Of a DNA stretch of 64,000 nt, positions 31,189-41,270 are shown piece after piece. The DNA is taken from assembly GCA_021298015.1 (NCBI GenBank), contig JAJTGY010000009.1, positions 1 to 64,000 of the forward strand. The letters run 5' to 3'. Every line of letters begins with the position of its first letter. The first letter of the stretch is position 1. The position numbers were made by a program, and so were the translations under genes. This DNA comes from Flammeovirgaceae bacterium (lineage in GTDB: Bacteria > Bacteroidota > Bacteroidia > Cytophagales > Cyclobacteriaceae). The notes below the pieces were generated by a model, which was not told the DNA's origin, made no database searches, and saw only the letters and a program-made list of their open reading frames with translations.

Positions 31189-31304
31189 GTGTTTTTGATT
31201 TGGAACGAAAAGGTAAGTTTTTTTCGGTAAAAGTACAGAAGATGCACCCTTCCGGAACAACTGCAAGAAGTCAGTACCTTGAGCTTTTTTCCGCGGCATT
31301 ACGC

Positions 31305-32123
31305 TTAAAAAAGTGAAAGTTGGATGGGGTGGGCCTTTGAATCGGGTTTATTGCTGCCGGCTGCGATAGCGTAGACCTCTGACTCCTGAAACCGCGAGGC
31401 CACCACAATTTGAGTTTGCCCGGCAACTCTTTTAAACATGTCTTCCGGGATTTTAGGCCGATTGTTGTTCATGGAAAGGTGGCTGAGAAAAAGATGGGAG
31501 AGAAAAGAGGGCCGGTGCTCAAGAAAAAGTTGTAACGCTTGTGTATTTGAAAGGTGGCCCTGGCCTCCCCGAATTCGCTCTTTCAAAGGCAGCGGATAGC
31601 CACCATGCTCCAACATGTGTTCATCGTAATTTGCTTCTAAAAAAGCTGCGTGGCAGGTTTTAAAGGCCTTAATGAGGTGGCTGCACACCCGCCCCATATC
31701 GGTAAAAACGCCCACCCGAGTGCCTTGGTGATCAACCAGAAAACTGTGCGGATCTGCCGCATCGTGAACCTTTGGTAGAGCTGTGATGGATAAATTGCCG
31801 ATCGTTACCGGTTGGTAGGCGGCAAAGGGAAGGGCTACGCCTGCAATCCACTCCAGCAGCGCATTTCGTCTGGTGGCCGGGGTGACGTATACAGGCACCC
31901 GATGGCGCTTAACCAGGCGGTGCAGGCCATTGATGTGGTCGTTGTGCTCATGCGTGATGAAAACGGCCTTCACCTTCTTCATGGACAACTCCAGGCGCTT
32001 CATCCGTTTTTCAATTTCGCGGCACGAGATGCCGGCATCGATCAGCACCGCTTCGTGCTGGTTACCGATGTAATAGCAATTGCCATTACTGCCCGAGTTA
32101 AGTGAGGCCACTTGCAAACTCAT
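31305..32123 (-). CDS. MBL fold metallo-hydrolase (YycJ/WalJ-like)
   Basis: LNSGSNGNCYYIG, FITHEHNDHINGLHRLVKRH, SHLFLSHLSMNNN. Confidence 0.88.
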   Translation of the reverse strand: MSLQVASLNSGSNGNCYYIGNQHEAVLIDAGISCREIEKRMKRLELSMKKVKAVFITHEHNDHINGLHRLVKRHRVPVYVTPATRRNALLEWIAGVALPFAAYQPVTIGNLSITALPKVHDAADPHSFLVDHQGTRVGVFTDMGRVCSHLIKAFKTCHAAFLEANYDEHMLEHGGYPLPLKERIRGGQGHLSNTQALQLFLEHRPSFLSHLFLSHLSMNNNRPKIPEDMFKRVAGQTQIVVASRFQESEVYAIAAGSNKPDSKAHPIQLSLF

Positions 32124-32124
32124 A

Positions 32125-33000
32125 TCACTTCCGGTTTGCCAGGTAAACGCCCCCAAGGATCAACGCCATGGCCGCCACGTGAATCGCCTGAAGGACCTCT
32201 CCATCCAACACGCCCCACGTAACCGATACCAACGGCATGATGTACGTAACGGAAGCGGCAAAAACAGGGCTTTGAATCTTAATCAACTTGTTGAATAATA
32301 AGTTAGCTACGGCTGTGCTCATCACGGCCAAAATGGTGAGATAGCCCAGCGCCATCCACGCACCGGGAACGGTTTGCAGTTTGGTAATAAAATCGGTGAA
32401 CCCAAACAAAATCACCAGGCCCAGTGGAAATACCACGGCCACGGCCATGCTGGTAATGGTGACGGAGCCGTGATGGGGAATGTTGAACTTGATGAAATTG
32501 ACATTCGCTCCATACATGGCGCAGGCCAGCACGATGAGGTACGCATTGGGGTTTAACTCAAACTTAAATCCGCTGCCGCGTGATAGCGAGAGCAGCATGG
32601 CCCCTGCGAAGCTGATGATGATGCCAAGAATGACATAACCGCGAAAGCGCTGTTTAAAAAAGAATGCCCCGACTATAAGGGTCCACACCGGAGAGAGGCT
32701 GTTTAACGCACCTGCCAATGAACTATCCAGCCGGGTTTGTGCAACACCAAACAGAAAGGCCGGAACGAAAATGCCGATGAGTCCAACGAACAAAAAGTTT
32801 TTGTACTCTGGTAACTGAACTTCCTTGCGCTTCACCCATGCCAGGGGCAGCAATACAAGACCCGCTACGGAAATACGAATGGCGGCCAACTCCACCGGGC
32901 TAAACACAGCTAGGCCTTTCTTGATCAGGATGAAGGATGTACCCCAGATAACAGAAAGGACTATGAGCAGAAAAAATGCGGTACTGCGGTTTTCGTTCAT
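32125..33000 (-). CDS. DMT family transporter (EamA domain)
   Basis: Ten predicted TM helices; VIWGTSFILIKKGLAVFSPVELAAIRI. Confidence 0.9.
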   Translation of the reverse strand: MNENRSTAFFLLIVLSVIWGTSFILIKKGLAVFSPVELAAIRISVAGLVLLPLAWVKRKEVQLPEYKNFLFVGLIGIFVPAFLFGVAQTRLDSSLAGALNSLSPVWTLIVGAFFFKQRFRGYVILGIIISFAGAMLLSLSRGSGFKFELNPNAYLIVLACAMYGANVNFIKFNIPHHGSVTITSMAVAVVFPLGLVILFGFTDFITKLQTVPGAWMALGYLTILAVMSTAVANLLFNKLIKIQSPVFAASVTYIMPLVSVTWGVLDGEVLQAIHVAAMALILGGVYLANRK

Positions 33001-33051
33001 GAGTCAAAAAAAAGATGGGTGACTTCGGCAGTCAATCCGATTCTTGCGGAG

Positions 33052-34041
33052 TTAAACCGCAACACCCGCATAAAACTCGGTTACTTCATTCAATATAGCG
33101 TGCACCTCTTCCACCGTGGGTGCTTCTACCAGTCGGGTTCTAAAGGGTTTGAAGTCAGCAATTCCCTTGAAGTAGTTGGTGTAGTGCCTGCGCATTTCGA
33201 ACACGCCCAGTTTGTCGCCCTTCCAACGAATGGAAAAATCAACATGCTGGCGCGTTACGCGCACGCGCTCCGACATATCGGGCGGCAACGGCCGCTCACC
33301 GTGTCGGAGGTAAGATTTGATTCCATTAAAAATCCAGGGGTAACCAATGGCTGCGCGTCCAATCATGACGCCATCCACACCATACCGGTTTTTGTACTCC
33401 AGGGCCTTTTGCGGTGAGTCGATATCACCATTACCAAACACCGGAATGTGCATGCGCGGATTCTCCTTGATCTTACCGATCAACGTCCAGTCCGCGCTGC
33501 CCTTGTACATCTGCACACGCGTGCGACCGTGCACCGTCAAGGCTTTAATGCCGATATCCTGCAGGCGTTCGGCCACCTCCACGATATTTTTCGTGTTTTC
33601 GTCCCAGCCTAATCGTGTTTTTACGGTTACCGGGAGTGACGTAGCCTTCACGACCTCTTCGGTCATGCGCACCATTTTAGGAATATCTTGTAGAAGGGCT
33701 GCCCCTGCACCTTTACACGCCACGGCTTTAACCGGACATCCGTAGTTAATGTCGATCAAATCCGGCCCGGCCGCTGCGGCAATCTCAGCCGCCTCGCGCA
33801 TGCTGTCAACATTGCCACCAAAAAGTTGAATGCCAATCGGGCGTTCGTATTCGAAGATGTCCAGCTTCTGTTTGCTCTTGGCCGCTTGGCGAATCAGGCC
33901 CTCACTGGAAATAAACTCCGTGTACATCAAATCGGCACCGCCTTCCTTGCATACGGCACGGAAGGGCGGATCGCTCACGTCTTCCATAGGCGCGAGCAGC
34001 AAGGGGAAATCTCCCAGATCGATATGACCGATTTTCGCCAT
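33052..34041 (-). CDS. dusB: tRNA-dihydrouridine synthase
   Basis: LLAPMEDVSDPPFRAVCKEGGADLMYTEF, DINYGCPVKAVACKGAGAALLQD, GVMIGRAAIGYPWIF. Confidence 0.95.
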   Translation of the reverse strand: MAKIGHIDLGDFPLLLAPMEDVSDPPFRAVCKEGGADLMYTEFISSEGLIRQAAKSKQKLDIFEYERPIGIQLFGGNVDSMREAAEIAAAAGPDLIDINYGCPVKAVACKGAGAALLQDIPKMVRMTEEVVKATSLPVTVKTRLGWDENTKNIVEVAERLQDIGIKALTVHGRTRVQMYKGSADWTLIGKIKENPRMHIPVFGNGDIDSPQKALEYKNRYGVDGVMIGRAAIGYPWIFNGIKSYLRHGERPLPPDMSERVRVTRQHVDFSIRWKGDKLGVFEMRRHYTNYFKGIADFKPFRTRLVEAPTVEEVHAILNEVTEFYAGVAV

Positions 34042-34983
34042 ATTTGCCCGCAAAAATACGCTTTTTTGGAACAGCCTGCGGACCTTTCTCCTCCCCGCAT
34101 TAACGGTATACTCTCCGCGTTCATCATACTACTGGTGGCGCTGGCCGGCTTCATCGTGGTGGGGCCCCTGATTGGCTTCTTGATTTCCCTGCCCTTCTTT
34201 AACGGAAGTCTGGTTGACTTCACCGAAGCCTTGCAGCAACCCCAGGATCATCCGGAGATTAAAGTCCCCTATTTCATTCTTCAGGGGTCAGCCACATTTT
34301 TTGGACTGGTCGTTGTGCCCGCTTTGTGGTGGCGATTCCGATTGGGCGAAAAGGTCAACACGTGGTTTCAACCGGCACGGCCGGTGGCGCTTAACCTGCT
34401 AGTCGTGGCCTTGCTCACGATTATTTTCATGGCGACCAATTCCGTATTTGCCGAGTGGAACGCGGATCTCCATTTGCCGGCCGCCTGGAAAGACCTGGAA
34501 GAATGGATTCGCTCGCGGGAAGAACTCGCGCTGCGCCTGACACAGTTCCTCACCACCTTTGCCAACTCCGGTGAATTCGTCATCGCCTTTGTTGTGATCG
34601 CGTTATTACCTGCAGTTGGCGAAGAAATTGTATTCCGGGGTATGATTCAAAAGGAATTAAGCCGCAGCGTTTCGATACACGCGGCTGTGTGGATTTCGGC
34701 TGCCCTGTTCAGCGCCATACATTTTCAGTTTTTCGGCTTTGTGCCTCGTTTACTCCTGGGTGCCTTGTTCGGCTACTTGTACTACTGGTCGGGCAGTTTG
34801 CTGCTGGCCATTTTCGCTCATTTTGTGAACAATGGATTCATTGTCGTTATGCTCCTGTTTTATCAGCGTGGGCAGGTGGAACTTGATCCCAATAGCACCG
34901 AGGCGCTGCCCCTAACGGTGGTGGTGCCGACAACACTCCTATTCGCGGCCTTGTTGTTTCAATTCAAACGTCAACAGGCATGA
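34024..34983 (+). CDS. CPBP family intramembrane metalloprotease (CAAX prenyl protease-like)
   Basis: LPAVGEEIVFRGMIQKELSRS, SAALFSAIHFQFFGFVPRLLLGALFGYLYYWSGSLLLAIFAHFVNN; start uncertain (34024 or a later TTG). Confidence 0.88.
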   Translation: MTDFRHICPQKYAFLEQPADLSPPRINGILSAFIILLVALAGFIVVGPLIGFLISLPFFNGSLVDFTEALQQPQDHPEIKVPYFILQGSATFFGLVVVPALWWRFRLGEKVNTWFQPARPVALNLLVVALLTIIFMATNSVFAEWNADLHLPAAWKDLEEWIRSREELALRLTQFLTTFANSGEFVIAFVVIALLPAVGEEIVFRGMIQKELSRSVSIHAAVWISAALFSAIHFQFFGFVPRLLLGALFGYLYYWSGSLLLAIFAHFVNNGFIVVMLLFYQRGQVELDPNSTEALPLTVVVPTTLLFAALLFQFKRQQA

Positions 34984-35828
34984 CAGCAGTATTGAAGAAG
35001 TATTCAAACCTTACCCAGCGCATTATAACCGCTATCATTGGCGCAGCATTGGTGATCACCGGTATTGTCTACAGTGACTGGACGTATTTTATTGTCTTTT
35101 TGATCATTTGTACGCTCTCGTTGTGGGAGTTCTATAAACTCAGCGGTTTAGACGGCATGCTGCCGCAAAAAACATTCGGCACGTTGTGCGGAATGGTCTT
35201 GTTTTCATTGTCCTTTTTCATTGAACGCGGTGACATTTCGTACCGGTACTATTTCGCGATTTTTCCATTGGTGTCGTGCGTGTACATGATCAAACTTTAT
35301 AAAAAGTTTGAGCGTAAACCTTTCACCAATATTGCCTTCACCTTTCTGGGGATTTTCTATGTAGCGGTGCCGTTCGCACTGCTGAACATTGCCGTTTTCG
35401 AGTATGAGTTTTACAACTACCAGATTATGCTGGGTTGCCTGCTGATTCTCTGGGCATCTGATTCGGGTGCGTTCATTGCCGGTACCTTATTTGGCAAGCG
35501 AAAACTTTTCGAGCGCATCTCTCCAAAAAAGTCATGGGAAGGGTTTTTTGGTGGAGCCGTGCTGGCCATACTGTTTGCCTACGGCATCCCCTACCTGCTA
35601 ACGGCCATCGGGCAGGAAGCGGTGATTGAGCCCTGGAAATGGCGGGTTATCGGCATCATCATCATTATCGGTGGAACGTTTGGCGATCTGGTTGAGTCCT
35701 TGCTCAAGCGGAGCATCGAAATTAAAGACTCGGGCACCAGTTTGCCCGGCCACGGGGGCTTCCTCGACCGCTTCGATGGGCTGCTGATTTCGGCCCCGTT
35801 TATTGTCGCTTTCCTGGAGATTATTTAA
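34980..35828 (+). CDS. cdsA: Phosphatidate cytidylyltransferase
   Basis: C-terminal signature GDLVESLLKRSIEIKDSGTSLPGHGGFLDRFDGLL; ATGA overlap with upstream CPBP gene. Confidence 0.96.
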   Translation: MTAVLKKYSNLTQRIITAIIGAALVITGIVYSDWTYFIVFLIICTLSLWEFYKLSGLDGMLPQKTFGTLCGMVLFSLSFFIERGDISYRYYFAIFPLVSCVYMIKLYKKFERKPFTNIAFTFLGIFYVAVPFALLNIAVFEYEFYNYQIMLGCLLILWASDSGAFIAGTLFGKRKLFERISPKKSWEGFFGGAVLAILFAYGIPYLLTAIGQEAVIEPWKWRVIGIIIIIGGTFGDLVESLLKRSIEIKDSGTSLPGHGGFLDRFDGLLISAPFIVAFLEII

Positions 35829-35935
35829 GGACTTTTGAGCCGCTCATACGCGGCCCGTTTACTGCTTGGTGTCGGATTTTCTCTATCTTTGCAACCGTTT
35901 TCGGAAACCACCGAAATCGCAAAATTTAAACTTGA

Positions 35936-37210
35936 ATGGCCTACATTGAACCTGCTCCCCTGGTAGATCGTGAGAACCCGTTTGAAGCCATGATGTCGCG
36001 TTTTCGCACGGCTTCACAAATTCTGGGTTTGGATGAACAAGTGTATAACGTGTTGAAGTCACCGGCCAAGCAGGTGATTGTTTCGCTGCCGGTTACGATG
36101 GATGACGGCAGCATCCGGACGTTCGAAGGCTACCGGGTAGTGCATTCCACCATCCTCGGGCCGTCCAAGGGCGGTATCCGGTTTGATCCGCATGTAAACC
36201 TTGACGAAGTCAAAGCACTTGCCGCGTGGATGACCTGGAAGTGTGCGGTGGTTGACATTCCGTACGGAGGTGCAAAAGGCGGAGTGGCCTGTAACCCGCG
36301 CGAAATGTCAGCAGGAGAAATTGAACGCCTGATGCGTGCCTACACGCAGGCCATGATGGATGTGTTCGGTCCTGACCAGGATATTCCGGCACCCGACATG
36401 GGTACCGGGCCTCGTGAGATGGCATGGTTGATGGATCAGTACTCGCGTAACAAAGGCATGACGGTTGCAGCTGTGGTAACCGGTAAACCGATTGTGATGG
36501 GTGGCTCCCTGGGCCGCACGGAAGCGACTGGTCGCGGAGTAATGGTAACCACTTTGGCCGCCATGGAGAAATTAAAAATCAATCCGTACAAGGCAACCTG
36601 TGCCGTGCAGGGTTTTGGTAACGTAGGTTCGTGGGCCGCACGACTGCTTTCGGAACGCGGCCTGAAGGTGCAAGCCATAAGTGACATCAGCGGTGCCTAC
36701 TTTAATGAAAACGGAATCGATATTGACAAGGCGATTGCATACCGCGAAGGAAACAAAGGCACGCTGGAAGGCTTTACGGAGGCAACCAAGATACCTGGTG
36801 AAGAGTTGTTGACGTTGCCGGTGGAGGTATTGGTACCTGCCGCTACGGAAGACGTAATCACGGCAACCAACGCCCCGAAAATTCAGGCTAAGTTGATTGT
36901 CGAAGGTGCCAACGGCCCCACCAGTTCAAAGGCCGACAGCGTGATCTATGAAAAAGGGATTACGGTAATTCCCGACATTCTGGCCAATGCTGGCGGGGTA
37001 ACCGTATCATACTTCGAGTGGGTGCAAAACCGCCTGGGCTACAAGTGGACGGCTGACCGCGTGAACCGCAGAAGCGATCGCATCATGAAAGACGCCTTCG
37101 TCACCGTTTATAAGACCGCCATGGAGTACAAAGTATCCATGCGCATCGCGGCCTACATGGTGGCTATCGATAAAGTGGCCAAAACCTACAAGTTCCGCGG
37201 AGGATTCTGA
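35936..37210 (+). CDS. Glu/Leu/Phe/Val dehydrogenase (glutamate dehydrogenase)
   Basis: GPSKGGIRFDPHVNLDEVKALAAWMTWKCAVVDIPYGGAKGGV, GFGNVGSWAARLL. Confidence 0.95.
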   Translation: MAYIEPAPLVDRENPFEAMMSRFRTASQILGLDEQVYNVLKSPAKQVIVSLPVTMDDGSIRTFEGYRVVHSTILGPSKGGIRFDPHVNLDEVKALAAWMTWKCAVVDIPYGGAKGGVACNPREMSAGEIERLMRAYTQAMMDVFGPDQDIPAPDMGTGPREMAWLMDQYSRNKGMTVAAVVTGKPIVMGGSLGRTEATGRGVMVTTLAAMEKLKINPYKATCAVQGFGNVGSWAARLLSERGLKVQAISDISGAYFNENGIDIDKAIAYREGNKGTLEGFTEATKIPGEELLTLPVEVLVPAATEDVITATNAPKIQAKLIVEGANGPTSSKADSVIYEKGITVIPDILANAGGVTVSYFEWVQNRLGYKWTADRVNRRSDRIMKDAFVTVYKTAMEYKVSMRIAAYMVAIDKVAKTYKFRGGF

Positions 37211-37293
37211 TCCCTACCTTGCACATCGGGGTGAAGCTGACTTGCCGCGTTTCGGACAAGAAGGTTTTGCTACTTTTGTGCCGTTAAACTGCG

Positions 37294-37953
37294 ATGATGA
37301 CGATACATAAAGAAGGGCGAACCCTGCTGTTTGGGCTACTGGTCGTTTTGTTCCTGATCAATTTTGCCGTTTCCTACTTCCTGCCCGAGTTGCGCCTGAT
37401 GCAAAACCTGGTCATTGGTGTCAGCGTAATTTTTTATTTGCTCATTCTCCAGTTTTTCCGCAGTCCGGTATTCGATATCCCCCGAAACGACAACCAGGTG
37501 CTTGCCCCGGCCGATGGCAAGGTGGTGGTGATCGAAGAAACAACGGAAGCCGAATACCTCCGCGACAGGCGAAAGCAGGTGTCGATCTTTATGTCACCGG
37601 TTAATGTACACGTGAACCGCATGCCGGTGGGCGGAGTCATCAGCTATTTTAAATATCACCCTGGCAAATACCTGGTGGCGTGGCATCCCAAATCCAGTAC
37701 GGAAAATGAACGCACCACCGTAGTGGCGAAAATGAAAAACGGCACCGAGATCCTGTTTCGACAGATTGCCGGTGCGCTTGCGCGAAGAATCAAGTGTTAC
37801 GTAAAGGAAGGCCAGCCGCTGCAGCAGGGTGATGAATTTGGGTTTATCAAGTTTGGTTCCCGTGTGGATGTTTTTCTTCCGCTCAACGCCCGCATTGTGG
37901 TTAAACCGGGGGACATCACAAAAGGTGGGCGCACCGTTATTGCCGAATTCTAA
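37294..37953 (+). CDS. psd: Phosphatidylserine decarboxylase family protein
   Basis: VLAPADGKVVVIEE, FMSPVNVHVNRMPVGG, FGFIKFGSRVDVFLP. Confidence 0.93.
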   Translation: MMTIHKEGRTLLFGLLVVLFLINFAVSYFLPELRLMQNLVIGVSVIFYLLILQFFRSPVFDIPRNDNQVLAPADGKVVVIEETTEAEYLRDRRKQVSIFMSPVNVHVNRMPVGGVISYFKYHPGKYLVAWHPKSSTENERTTVVAKMKNGTEILFRQIAGALARRIKCYVKEGQPLQQGDEFGFIKFGSRVDVFLPLNARIVVKPGDITKGGRTVIAEF

Positions 37954-38027
37954 CTGATTTTGCCGTCTGCAAAAAGAAACGAGACTAACGGGCGTTTTCC
38001 GTGCTATATTGGCGTACCTTGCCAACA

Positions 38028-39146
38028 ATGAATCTGAACTTACGTTTTCCCGCGCAACGCCCCGAGTTTTTTGCAACGCTGTCTCAACGCGTCAACGCGT
38101 ACTTTAAAGCCAATCAAATCGAAAGGACTGCGAACACTGAAATGGTCATCAAGACCATCTTCATGTTCTCACTGTATTTCATCCCCTATTTTCTTGTGCT
38201 GTCCGGTTTGTTCACCAGTTGGTGGGCCTTGGCGGCACTTTGTGTGGTTATGGGCCTGGGGGTGGCCGGCATTGGCCTATCCATTATGCACGATGCCAAC
38301 CACGGAGCGTACTCCAGCAAGAAATGGGTAAACGACTTGCTGGGATATTCGCTTAACCTGGTAGGTGGCCACTATTGGAACTGGCGCGTACAGCACAACG
38401 TGCTGCACCACACGTACACGAACGTGCATGATACAGATGAAGACATCAGCCCGCGTGGAGTTCTGCGTATGGCACCCGGTTCTGAATGGAAGCCGATGCA
38501 CCGCTACCAACATATCTACGCGTGGTTTTTCTACGGTCTTCTCACCCTGGTTTGGATAACATTCAAAGATTTTCAACGCCTGATCAAGTATCAGCGCGAA
38601 GGCCTCGTCAAAAAGCAGAAAGCCTCGGCTATCGGGCAGTGGACCGGACTGCTGTTCACAAAAATTTTATACTTCGGTTATGTTATCGTCATCCCGATGC
38701 AGGTGCTTTCCATTGGCTTCTGGCCGGTGTTCACAGGCTTTTTGATCATGCATTACGTAGCCGGATTTATTTTGGCTATCATTTTTCAGCCGGCACATGT
38801 GGTCGAAGGCACGGAGTATCCGGTAGGTGATGAAAATAACATGCTCGAAAATGCATGGGCTATTCACCAGATGCACACGACAACCAATTTTGGTCACCGC
38901 GAGAAGTTATTCTCCTGGTATGTTGGCGGGCTAAACTACCAGGTGGAGCACCACCTGTTTCCGAATATTTGTCATGTTCACTACCGCGCGATTGCGCCTA
39001 TTGTTGCGCAAACCGCCAAGGAATTTGGGGTGCCCTACAAATCAAAAGATACCTTTTGGGATGCCTTGGTCGCACATGCTCGTCAACTAAAATCTTTAGG
39101 GCAGAGACCGGTAGCGGCTGAACCCGCAGCTGCTCTCGCTGCGTAA
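38028..39146 (+). CDS. Fatty acid desaturase (acyl-lipid/acyl-CoA type)
   Basis: His boxes HDANHGAYS, HNVLHHTYTN, QVEHHLFPNI. Confidence 0.93.
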   Translation: MNLNLRFPAQRPEFFATLSQRVNAYFKANQIERTANTEMVIKTIFMFSLYFIPYFLVLSGLFTSWWALAALCVVMGLGVAGIGLSIMHDANHGAYSSKKWVNDLLGYSLNLVGGHYWNWRVQHNVLHHTYTNVHDTDEDISPRGVLRMAPGSEWKPMHRYQHIYAWFFYGLLTLVWITFKDFQRLIKYQREGLVKKQKASAIGQWTGLLFTKILYFGYVIVIPMQVLSIGFWPVFTGFLIMHYVAGFILAIIFQPAHVVEGTEYPVGDENNMLENAWAIHQMHTTTNFGHREKLFSWYVGGLNYQVEHHLFPNICHVHYRAIAPIVAQTAKEFGVPYKSKDTFWDALVAHARQLKSLGQRPVAAEPAAALAA

Positions 39147-39148
39147 CG

Positions 39149-39571
39149 CTACCGAAGGAAAAACACCGCGATAGCGGCTGCCCAAACCAGGGTACCGATA
39201 CCCCCAAAAACAACCAGAAATAGGTATTTGGGCCAAAATGAATCCACGACAAAATCAGTGGGATCGTCCTGGCTTACCAGGAGTGTAACCGTTTCGCCTT
39301 TATCGTACATGGGGGGATTACTAAATGTGTTGGACGTTTGAATGATGGTGGAGTCTGCCCAGGAGTAGCGGAAGATTGACCCATACAACGTGCTGCCATC
39401 GCTCTTTCGCGTTGAGAAACCCGCCACGGACGCCTGCACCCGAACCCCGTTTTGCTCAAGTTTCCGATTCATCCAAATTGAGCCAAAGCCCACCGCATTG
39501 AAGATCAGACCAAATAAAAAAAGGCCGAGGTATATCCAGCGCATACCATCGTTCTTCTGTTCAGGCTGCAT
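39149..39571 (-). CDS. DUF3592-like membrane protein
   Basis: 140 aa; N- and C-terminal TM helices flanking a small beta domain (VTLLVSQDDPTDFVVDSFW). Confidence 0.65.
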   Translation of the reverse strand: MQPEQKNDGMRWIYLGLFLFGLIFNAVGFGSIWMNRKLEQNGVRVQASVAGFSTRKSDGSTLYGSIFRYSWADSTIIQTSNTFSNPPMYDKGETVTLLVSQDDPTDFVVDSFWPKYLFLVVFGGIGTLVWAAAIAVFFLR

Positions 39572-40719
39572 CAGGCTACTACTTCATCGAAAACTTTCGT
39601 AAAGGCTTTCATTTCATCCAGCGTACCAATACTTACCCGGCACCACTCGCGTTGCTGATAATCCCAAATCCGGATCTGAAATCCGCGCTTCTCCGTTTCG
39701 GCTAAAATCGTTTTTCCGTCTTTGGGAGCCGGGAACAACACGCAATTCGTGCGTGATTTGCCGTGGAACCACTTTTTCTTATCCAGGTATGATTGAAAAT
39801 AGTTGAGCGCTTCGTTATTCTTTGCCCGGGTAAGCGCAGGAAAATCCGTGTCCTGAAGCGACACCCGCGCAGCCGCCAGCGCGGCCTGATTGTTCACTAC
39901 GCCCATTTGATACTTCGATAACTTCTTTACCGTGTCGGGATGGGCAATCGCATGGGCAATGCGCAAGCCCGCCAGGCCGTGCACTTTGCTAAACGTGCGC
40001 GACACGATGACGTTGTGCCCCTGCTTAACCAAATCTACCATGCTTTGCTGTTCGCTCGGTTCAAGGAATTCCAGGTATGCTTCATCCATGAACACCGTAG
40101 TCTTCTTGGCCATTTCAACAACAAAACTTCTCAGCTTACCAGACTCTAATACCGTGCCGGTTGGGTTGTTGGGATTGCAAACAAACATCATGCGGGTGTC
40201 GGCCTTAACCGCAGCAGCCATTGCCTCCAGATTGTGAACATGGTACTCGTCCAGGTCAACGCGATCCCAACGCGCATTGAACTTGACGGCATAGTCCATT
40301 AACGAGCGAAACGTAGGGAAAGCAGAAAGTACGGAGCCACCCTCCAATGCCGCAGCCATACCGGCCAGGCACAAGGTCTCGGAAGAACCGTTAGCGATCA
40401 GGATATGATCTGCCGAAACGCCTTCCTTTTCCGCAATCAGGGCCCGCAGTTGGTTTACTTGCTCGAAGGGATAACGATTGAACTCACTCATTGCCTCCTG
40501 AATGGCTGCCCGTGCCCGTGCCGAAGGCCCGTACGGGTTTTCATTTGAGCCGAGCCGCACCAGTTTACCGTTGGGTGGCGACAGCCACATCAACGATTCT
40601 TCGGCCCGGCTTACGGGTGCGGCCAACAATTGATCCGCCAGTGCCGGGGTGATCATCAACCCGGCTGTCAGTCCCAGTGAAGATTTTAACCAGTTTCTAC
40701 GGCTTTGAAGGGTGTTCAT
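39571..40719 (-). CDS. Histidinol-phosphate aminotransferase-like PLP enzyme with Tat-type signal
   Basis: SRRNWLKSSLGLTAGLMITPALA N-terminus; LVRLGSNENPYGPS, VCNPNNPTGTV, DEAYLEF, SRTFSKVHGLAGLRIA. Confidence 0.88.
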   Translation of the reverse strand: MNTLQSRRNWLKSSLGLTAGLMITPALADQLLAAPVSRAEESLMWLSPPNGKLVRLGSNENPYGPSARARAAIQEAMSEFNRYPFEQVNQLRALIAEKEGVSADHILIANGSSETLCLAGMAAALEGGSVLSAFPTFRSLMDYAVKFNARWDRVDLDEYHVHNLEAMAAAVKADTRMMFVCNPNNPTGTVLESGKLRSFVVEMAKKTTVFMDEAYLEFLEPSEQQSMVDLVKQGHNVIVSRTFSKVHGLAGLRIAHAIAHPDTVKKLSKYQMGVVNNQAALAAARVSLQDTDFPALTRAKNNEALNYFQSYLDKKKWFHGKSRTNCVLFPAPKDGKTILAETEKRGFQIRIWDYQQREWCRVSIGTLDEMKAFTKVFDEVVA

Positions 40720-40778
40720 GAATTGGGCATTTTGTTACCCAACGAAGGTACAACAAAAAGGTGGGTGGCGCAGGGCGA

Positions 40779-41261
40779 TTACAGGAACGTCTCAATCAAG
40801 CGCATCAGCTTCTCCAGATGCATTTGATCGGTTGAGTTGAAATCGTTGAGCTGATCGCTGTCGACATCCAGGACGAGGGCTACTTCGCCATTTCGGAAAC
40901 CGGGTACCACGATTTCAGAGCGGGACAGGGAACTACAGGCAATATGACCGGGGAAGGCATCTACGTCAGGCACTAACACCGTTTTCTTCTCCTTCCAGGC
41001 CGTTCCGCAGACGCCCTTGCCATAGTTTATGCGCGTGCAGGCAATAGGGCCCTGGAACGGGCCCAATACCAGCTGATCATCTTTGACCAGGTAAAATCCC
41101 ACCCAAAAAAAACAAAAGGTCTGACGCAAGGCGGCTGCCAGGTTGGCGAGGTTGGCCGTCAGGTCGCGTTCGCTTTCCACCATCGCCCGAAGTTGTGGAA
41201 GGAGTTCCGTGTATCGCTGCTCGCGCGTTGCCGTTTCGGATATAACCAGAGTCTCAGCCAT
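40779..41261 (-). CDS. GAF domain protein, free methionine-R-sulfoxide reductase-like
   Basis: FFWVGFYLVKDDQLVLGPFQGPIACTRINYGKGVCGTAWKEKKTVLVPDVDAFPGHIACSSLSRSEIVVP, conserved Cys of fRMsr. Confidence 0.88.
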   Translation of the reverse strand: MAETLVISETATREQRYTELLPQLRAMVESERDLTANLANLAAALRQTFCFFWVGFYLVKDDQLVLGPFQGPIACTRINYGKGVCGTAWKEKKTVLVPDVDAFPGHIACSSLSRSEIVVPGFRNGEVALVLDVDSDQLNDFNSTDQMHLEKLMRLIETFL

Positions 41262-41270
41262 GCCGCAAAG

